Part shown: one piece after another, positions 29,513 to 32,714 of the stretch
Numbering within the stretch: the stretch's first letter is position 1
Layout of the letters: each line of letters starts with the position of its first letter
Made by a program: the position numbers and the translations under genes
Source: Micromonospora rosaria
Lineage (GTDB): Bacteria; Actinomycetota; Actinomycetes; Mycobacteriales; Micromonosporaceae
Assembly (NCBI RefSeq): GCF_001567585.1
Contig: NZ_LRQV01000082.1
Span: 1-32,714 of the forward strand
Length of the DNA: 32,714 nucleotides
Direction of reading: 5' to 3'
The notes under the pieces: model-generated
What the model was told of the DNA's origin: nothing
The model's input: only the letters and a program-made list of their open reading frames with translations
Database searches by the model: none

Positions 29513-30193
29513 TCAGTGCCCGCCGCCGGCGCGCTCGGCGAGGGAGCGCAGCCTGCGGACCGCCTCGGCGGGATCGGCGGCGCCGTAGACGGCGGTGCCG
29601 GCGACGAAGGCGTCCGCACCGGCCTCGGCGGCCTGCTCGATGGTGTCGGCGGCGATCCCGCCGTCGACCTCGATGCGCAGGTCCAAGTGGCCGGCGGCGA
29701 CGTGCCGCCGGGCGGCCCGGACCTTGTCGAGCAGGTGCGGGATGAACCGCTGCCCGCCGAACCCGGCCTTGATCGTCATGATCAGCAGGGTGTCGAAGCT
29801 GGGCAGCAGGTCCAGGTACGGCTCGATCGGGGTGTCCCGGTCGATCGCCAGCCCCGCCTTGGCCCCGGCCGAGCGCAGGTCCTTGGCGAGCGCGACCGGG
29901 TCGTCACACGCCTCGGCGTGGAAGGTGACGTTGTACGCCCCGGCGTCGGCGTACCCGGGGGCCCAACGGCGCGGGTCCTCGATCATGAGGTGCACGTCGA
30001 ACGGGATCTCGGTCGCCGCCCGCAGGCTCTGCACCACGGGCAGGCCGATGGTCAGGTTGGGCACGAAGTGGTTGTCCATGACGTCGACGTGGGCCCAGTC
30101 CGCCGCGCCCTCGACGGCGCGGATCTCCTCGGCCAGGCGGGCGAAGTCGGCGGCCAGGATGCTCGGCGCGATGATCGGCGGAGGTACGGTCAC
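29513..30193 (-). CDS. rpe: Ribulose-phosphate 3-epimerase
   Basis: Interconverts ribulose-5-phosphate and xylulose-5-phosphate in the pentose phosphate pathway. The 226-residue TIM barrel has APSILAADFARLAEEI, HVDVMDNHFVPNLTIG (metal and catalytic Asp), DVHLMIEDP, MTIKAGFGGQRFI and EVDGGIAADT (second catalytic Asp). In the phosphate loop the usual PGFGGQ reads AGFGGQ. GTG 30193 is the start because it gives the normal N-terminus. It has no Shine-Dalgarno site but lies 6 bases after a TACACT -10, suggesting a leaderless mRNA. Ribulose-5-phosphate is also the substrate of the nearby RibBA. Confidence 0.95.
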   Translation of the reverse strand: MTVPPPIIAPSILAADFARLAEEIRAVEGAADWAHVDVMDNHFVPNLTIGLPVVQSLRAATEIPFDVHLMIEDPRRWAPGYADAGAYNVTFHAEACDDPVALAKDLRSAGAKAGLAIDRDTPIEPYLDLLPSFDTLLIMTIKAGFGGQRFIPHLLDKVRAARRHVAAGHLDLRIEVDGGIAADTIEQAAEAGADAFVAGTAVYGAADPAEAVRRLRSLAERAGGGH

Positions 30194-30199
30194 CGGGCC

Positions 30200-30205
30200 A
30201 GTGTA
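30200..30205 (-). promoter_or_regulatory. -10 element of a probable leaderless rpe promoter
   Basis: TACACT on the minus strand lies 6 bases before the GTG start, so transcription would begin at or next to the start codon. The -35 region (GCGACG, 17 bases upstream) is weak. No ribosome-binding site is present. Confidence 0.5.
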
Positions 30206-30376
30206 CGAACGCCGCCACCGGACGTCGCCATCGCGGCACCATCCGAGACCCGTTGTCACCCACCCGTGACCGGTGGTACACAATTGGCCGTTCCGCTCCG
30301 GCGATCCGGGCTGAAAAGTCAGCAATGACTGGCTGATCAACGGAAACACCGTAACACTCCAACAGGGACGGTGGCG

Positions 30377-30382
30377 TATGCT
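30377..30382 (+). promoter_or_regulatory. Candidate -10 element for the septum-formation-family gene
   Basis: TATGCT fits the TANNNT pattern 68 bases before the start codon; no clear -35 partner is seen. Upstream, AGTCA-gcaa-TGACT (30317-30330) is a short palindrome in an A/T-richer stretch that may carry a regulator site shared with rpe. Confidence 0.3.
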
Positions 30383-30450
30383 GCTCGCCCGGCGGCGCAA
30401 CGCCGTACGGGTCGCGGCGACCGGCCGTCAGCTCCCGGAAAGGGCAGACG

Positions 30451-31341
30451 ATGCGACGGTGGCGTGGTGCGCTGGCGCTGGCCGGTGCGGTGGTGCTGCT
30501 GCTCACCGGTTGCGTGCCGCCACACGGCTCCGACGGTGACCTCACCGACGACTGGCCCGCGCTGCGTCCGCCCCGGGCGTTCGTCCCCGCCGCCGGGGCC
30601 TGCCTGCCCCGGCTCAGCGTGGTGGTCCAGGCCAGCACCTACGACACCGTCGACTGCGCCCGCAGCCACCTCGCCGAGGCGATCCACGTCGGCACCTTCA
30701 CCGGCGCCGGCGCCGAGGCCGACACCCGGCCGGAGCCCGGCTCCCCGGCCCTGCGCACCGCCCGCGCCGAGTGCGACCAGCGGGCCCGCCAGGTGCTCGG
30801 CGGGGACTGGCGATCGGCCCGGCTCACCCTGAACATCGCCGTACCGTCCACCTCGGCGTGGCGGGTCGGCGCGCGCTGGTTCCGGTGCGACCTCAGCGAG
30901 ACCGACAGCATCGACAACACCCGCCCGGTCAACCGGGTCGGCAGCCTGCGCGGCGCCCTGCTCGGCGACTCGCCCCTGGCCCACCGCTGCTTCGACCCGA
31001 AGCTGATCGGCGGCAACCTCAACTACATGGCCCCGGTGCTCTGCACCGAGCCGCACCGCGCCGAGTTCGTCGGCGTGTACGAGGAACGGGACATGACCTG
31101 GGCGGAGTTCAGCAAGGCCAACGCCCAGGTGCACCGGCGTTGCATGACCCTGGTCGCGGCCTTCGCCGCCGTACCGGTCAACAGCGAGTTGCCGTACCGG
31201 GCCGGCTCGATCTTCTACCCGCCGTCGCAGCGGGAGTGGGAGGAGGGGGACCGGGGCGTGCGCTGTTTCCTGTGGAGCGACGACCGCAAGCTCACCCGCT
31301 CCATGCGTGACGCCGGCCCCCAGGGCCTCCCCACCACCTGA
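30451..31341 (+). CDS. Septum-formation-family lipoprotein
   Basis: The 296-residue precursor has a signal peptide ending LLLTGC (lipobox Cys at residue 21), so it is exported and membrane-anchored. Two similar extracytoplasmic units follow. One has DTVDCARSHLAEAIHVGTF, and the other PVLCTEPHRAEFVGVYEE, the C-x-x-x-H-x-x-E pattern of the family annotated as Septum_form. The end GDRGVRCFLWSDD is conserved. Several paired Cys suggest disulfides outside the cell. The family name comes from weak evidence and the exact role is unknown. AAAGGG about 7 bases upstream supports the ATG. It is a single gene facing rsmB. Confidence 0.75.
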   Translation: MRRWRGALALAGAVVLLLTGCVPPHGSDGDLTDDWPALRPPRAFVPAAGACLPRLSVVVQASTYDTVDCARSHLAEAIHVGTFTGAGAEADTRPEPGSPALRTARAECDQRARQVLGGDWRSARLTLNIAVPSTSAWRVGARWFRCDLSETDSIDNTRPVNRVGSLRGALLGDSPLAHRCFDPKLIGGNLNYMAPVLCTEPHRAEFVGVYEERDMTWAEFSKANAQVHRRCMTLVAAFAAVPVNSELPYRAGSIFYPPSQREWEEGDRGVRCFLWSDDRKLTRSMRDAGPQGLPTT

Positions 31342-31392
31342 CCCGCCCCGCCCGGGTCGCGCCACCAGGCGGGGCGGGGCGGTGGGTCAGGT
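31336..31392. terminator. Bidirectional terminator between convergent genes
   Basis: ACCTGACCC (31336-31344) and GGGTCAGGT (31384-31392) pair perfectly, and an inner GCCCCGCC/GGCGGGGC pair extends the stem past an 8-base asymmetric bulge. The stop codons of both convergent genes (TGA at 31339-31341 and its mirror at 31387-31389) are inside the arms. Confidence 0.75.
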
Positions 31393-32714
31393 GCGGCGCA
31401 GGGTGGCGAGGAACATCGCGTCGGTGCCGTGGCGGTGCGGCCAGAGCTGCACCGTCGGCCCGTCACCGAGGCCGGGCATCCCCGCCGGCAGCAGCGGCCG
31501 GGCGTCGACGAAGTCCACCCCGACGCCGCAGCGCCGGGCCGCCTCGGTCACCGACACGTGCGTCTCCACGGTGTGCGGGGAGCAGGTCACGTACGCCACC
31601 ACCCCGCCCGGTCGGGCCGCCCGCAACCCGGCGGCGAGCAGTTCCCGCTGCAACCGGGTCAACGCCGACAGGTCCGACGGCTGCCGCCGCCACCGCGACT
31701 CCGGCCGCCGCCGCAGCGAGCCCAGCCCGGTGCAGGGCGCGTCCACCAGCACCCGGTCGAAGTGCCCCTCGGGCAGCTTCGGGTCGCTGCCGACGGTCCG
31801 CCCGTCGGTGGCCAGCACGGTCACCGGCAGCCCCCGGGTCGCCTCGGCCACCAGCCGGGCCCGGTGCTCGGCCACCTCGACCGCGGTCAGCCGGGCCCCC
31901 CGCTGGGCGGCGAGCGCGCCGAGCAGCCCCGACTTGCCGCCGGGGCCGGCGCACAGGTCCAGCCACCGGCCGTCCGGGCCGTCGAGCCCGGCGGCGACCA
32001 GCGCGTCGGCGACCAGTTGCGACCCCTCGTCCTGCACGTGCGCCCGCCCCTGCGCCACCGCCGGCAGGTCGCCGGGCGCGCCGCCGGACAGGTAGACCGC
32101 GTACGGGGAGAAGGCGCCCGGGGCGCCGCCGACCTCGTCGGCCAGCTCCACCGCGTCGACCAGGCCCGGCCGGGCGCACAGGTGCACCGGGGGACGCTCG
32201 TTGTCCTCGATCAGCAGCCGGGTGGTCTCCCCCAGGTCACCGCCGAGCGCCTCGCTGAAGGCCCGCACGATCCACTGCGGGTGGCTGTACGCCAGCGCCA
32301 GGTGCCCGATCGGGTCGGTCTCGGCCGACGGGGCGAGCTGGGCCACCCAGCCGTCGGCGTCGCGGGTGGTGACCTCCCGCAGCACCGCGTTGGCGAACCC
32401 GGTCGCCCCCGCGCCCACCAACCGGACCAGGTCCACAGTGGAGGAGACCGCCGCGTGCGGCGGTACCCGGGTGTGCAGGAGCTGGTACGCGCCGAGCCGC
32501 AGCGCGTCGCGCACCGGCGGGTCGATCCGGGCCACGTCCCGCCCGGCGGCGGCGGTCAGCACCGCGTCCAGGGTGCCCAGGTGCCGCAGGGTGCCGTAGG
32601 TCAGCTCGGTGGCGAAGGCGGCGTCCCGGCCGTACAGGCCCGTCTCGCGCAGGATCGCCGGCAACACCAGGTTGGCGTACGCGTCGTCGCGGTGCACCGC
32701 CGCGACCGCCTCGT
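31387..32714 (-). CDS. rsmB: 16S rRNA (cytosine-5) methyltransferase RsmB, 5' end beyond the window
   Basis: At least 441 residues are visible. An N-terminal NusB-like RNA-binding domain (VHRDDAYANLVLPAILRE, ATELTYGTLRHLGTLDAVL) precedes a Rossmann methyltransferase. That domain carries the SAM loop LDLCAGPGGKSGLL, the motif IV Cys in VDAPCTGLGSLRRRPESRW and the motif VI catalytic Cys in VTCSPHTVETH. It methylates C967 (E. coli numbering) of 16S rRNA. An internal in-frame ATG is not the true start, because the conserved AVHRDDAYANL sequence continues to the window edge. The rpe-rsmB neighbourhood is normal for actinobacteria, here interrupted by the lipoprotein gene. Confidence 0.93.
   Translation of the reverse strand, partial: EAVAAVHRDDAYANLVLPAILRETGLYGRDAAFATELTYGTLRHLGTLDAVLTAAAGRDVARIDPPVRDALRLGAYQLLHTRVPPHAAVSSTVDLVRLVGAGATGFANAVLREVTTRDADGWVAQLAPSAETDPIGHLALAYSHPQWIVRAFSEALGGDLGETTRLLIEDNERPPVHLCARPGLVDAVELADEVGGAPGAFSPYAVYLSGGAPGDLPAVAQGRAHVQDEGSQLVADALVAAGLDGPDGRWLDLCAGPGGKSGLLGALAAQRGARLTAVEVAEHRARLVAEATRGLPVTVLATDGRTVGSDPKLPEGHFDRVLVDAPCTGLGSLRRRPESRWRRQPSDLSALTRLQRELLAAGLRAARPGGVVAYVTCSPHTVETHVSVTEAARRCGVGVDFVDARPLLPAGMPGLGDGPTVQLWPHRHGTDAMFLATLRRT

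Noticed and set aside
28449..29588. Plus-strand frame antisense to the REC-GGDEF gene
   Set aside because: No domain match and shadow-type composition; the minus strand has clear receiver and GGDEF motifs.

Overview
The window is high-GC actinobacterial DNA, by eye well above 70 % G+C with G or C at nearly every third codon position. It most resembles a Micromonospora-type genome (family Micromonosporaceae). That placement is inference, based on the arg, pheST, his and rib gene orders and on two dispersed repeat families I associate with that group (59-bp repeat at 7501-7671; AAGGGGCCCTT-type terminator at 11945-11992). Most of it is conserved core metabolism and translation on the minus strand. 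The accessory material lies at the left edge (insertion sequence and sulfotransferase) and around 10.1-11.9 kb (a cyclase-like gene divergent from a Crp-type regulator).

Layout: 1-1015, remnant of an IS701-family element, apparently cut by a second element at the window edge. 1016-2128, PAPS-dependent sulfotransferase-like gene. 2330-9924, arginine cluster transcribed argC-argJ-argB-argD-argF-argR-argH, tightly overlapped, with no argG; three ArgR-box-like sites surround the argC promoter. 10128-11946, class III nucleotide-cyclase-like gene facing away from a Crp/FNR regulator that keeps cyclic-nucleotide-binding residues. 11999-18025, infC-rpmI-rplT-trmH-pheS-pheT, with a rare AUC start and an upstream attenuator-like hairpin at infC, a hairpin burying the trmH start, and a leader ORF with mutually exclusive pairings before pheS. 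18340-20914, hisE-hisG-ydcZ-like exporter-PH-domain protein. 21094-23566, polar amino-acid ABC importer on the plus strand. 23994-28484, riboflavin operon ribD-ribE-ribM-ribBA-ribH behind an FMN riboswitch. 28557-30193, rpe followed by a REC-GGDEF regulator. 30451-31341, septum-formation-family lipoprotein. 31387 to the window end, rsmB (5' end outside).

How the parts work together: the arg genes form the acetyl-cycle route from glutamate to citrulline plus argininosuccinate lyase, with their own repressor inside the operon. The infC-to-pheT block makes IF3, L35, L20, an RNA 2'-O-methyltransferase and phenylalanyl-tRNA synthetase. The rib operon makes lumazine and riboflavin and also encodes a PnuC/RibM-type transporter, so synthesis and uptake are both under FMN control. 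Adjacent gene pairs usually overlap by ATGA or GTGA, implying translational coupling.

The most unusual items are regulatory. They are (i) the pheST leader, where a lone UUU Phe codon sits just before a segment that can pair in two mutually exclusive ways; (ii) the divergent cyclase-like/Crp pair; (iii) the 9+9 bp palindrome next to an apparently leaderless ABC-transporter promoter; (iv) a tandem repeat that exactly fills the argJ-argB junction and supplies a stop codon; and (v) stop codons repeatedly placed inside terminator stems. I see no rRNA, tRNA, CRISPR array, phage gene or recognised defence system.
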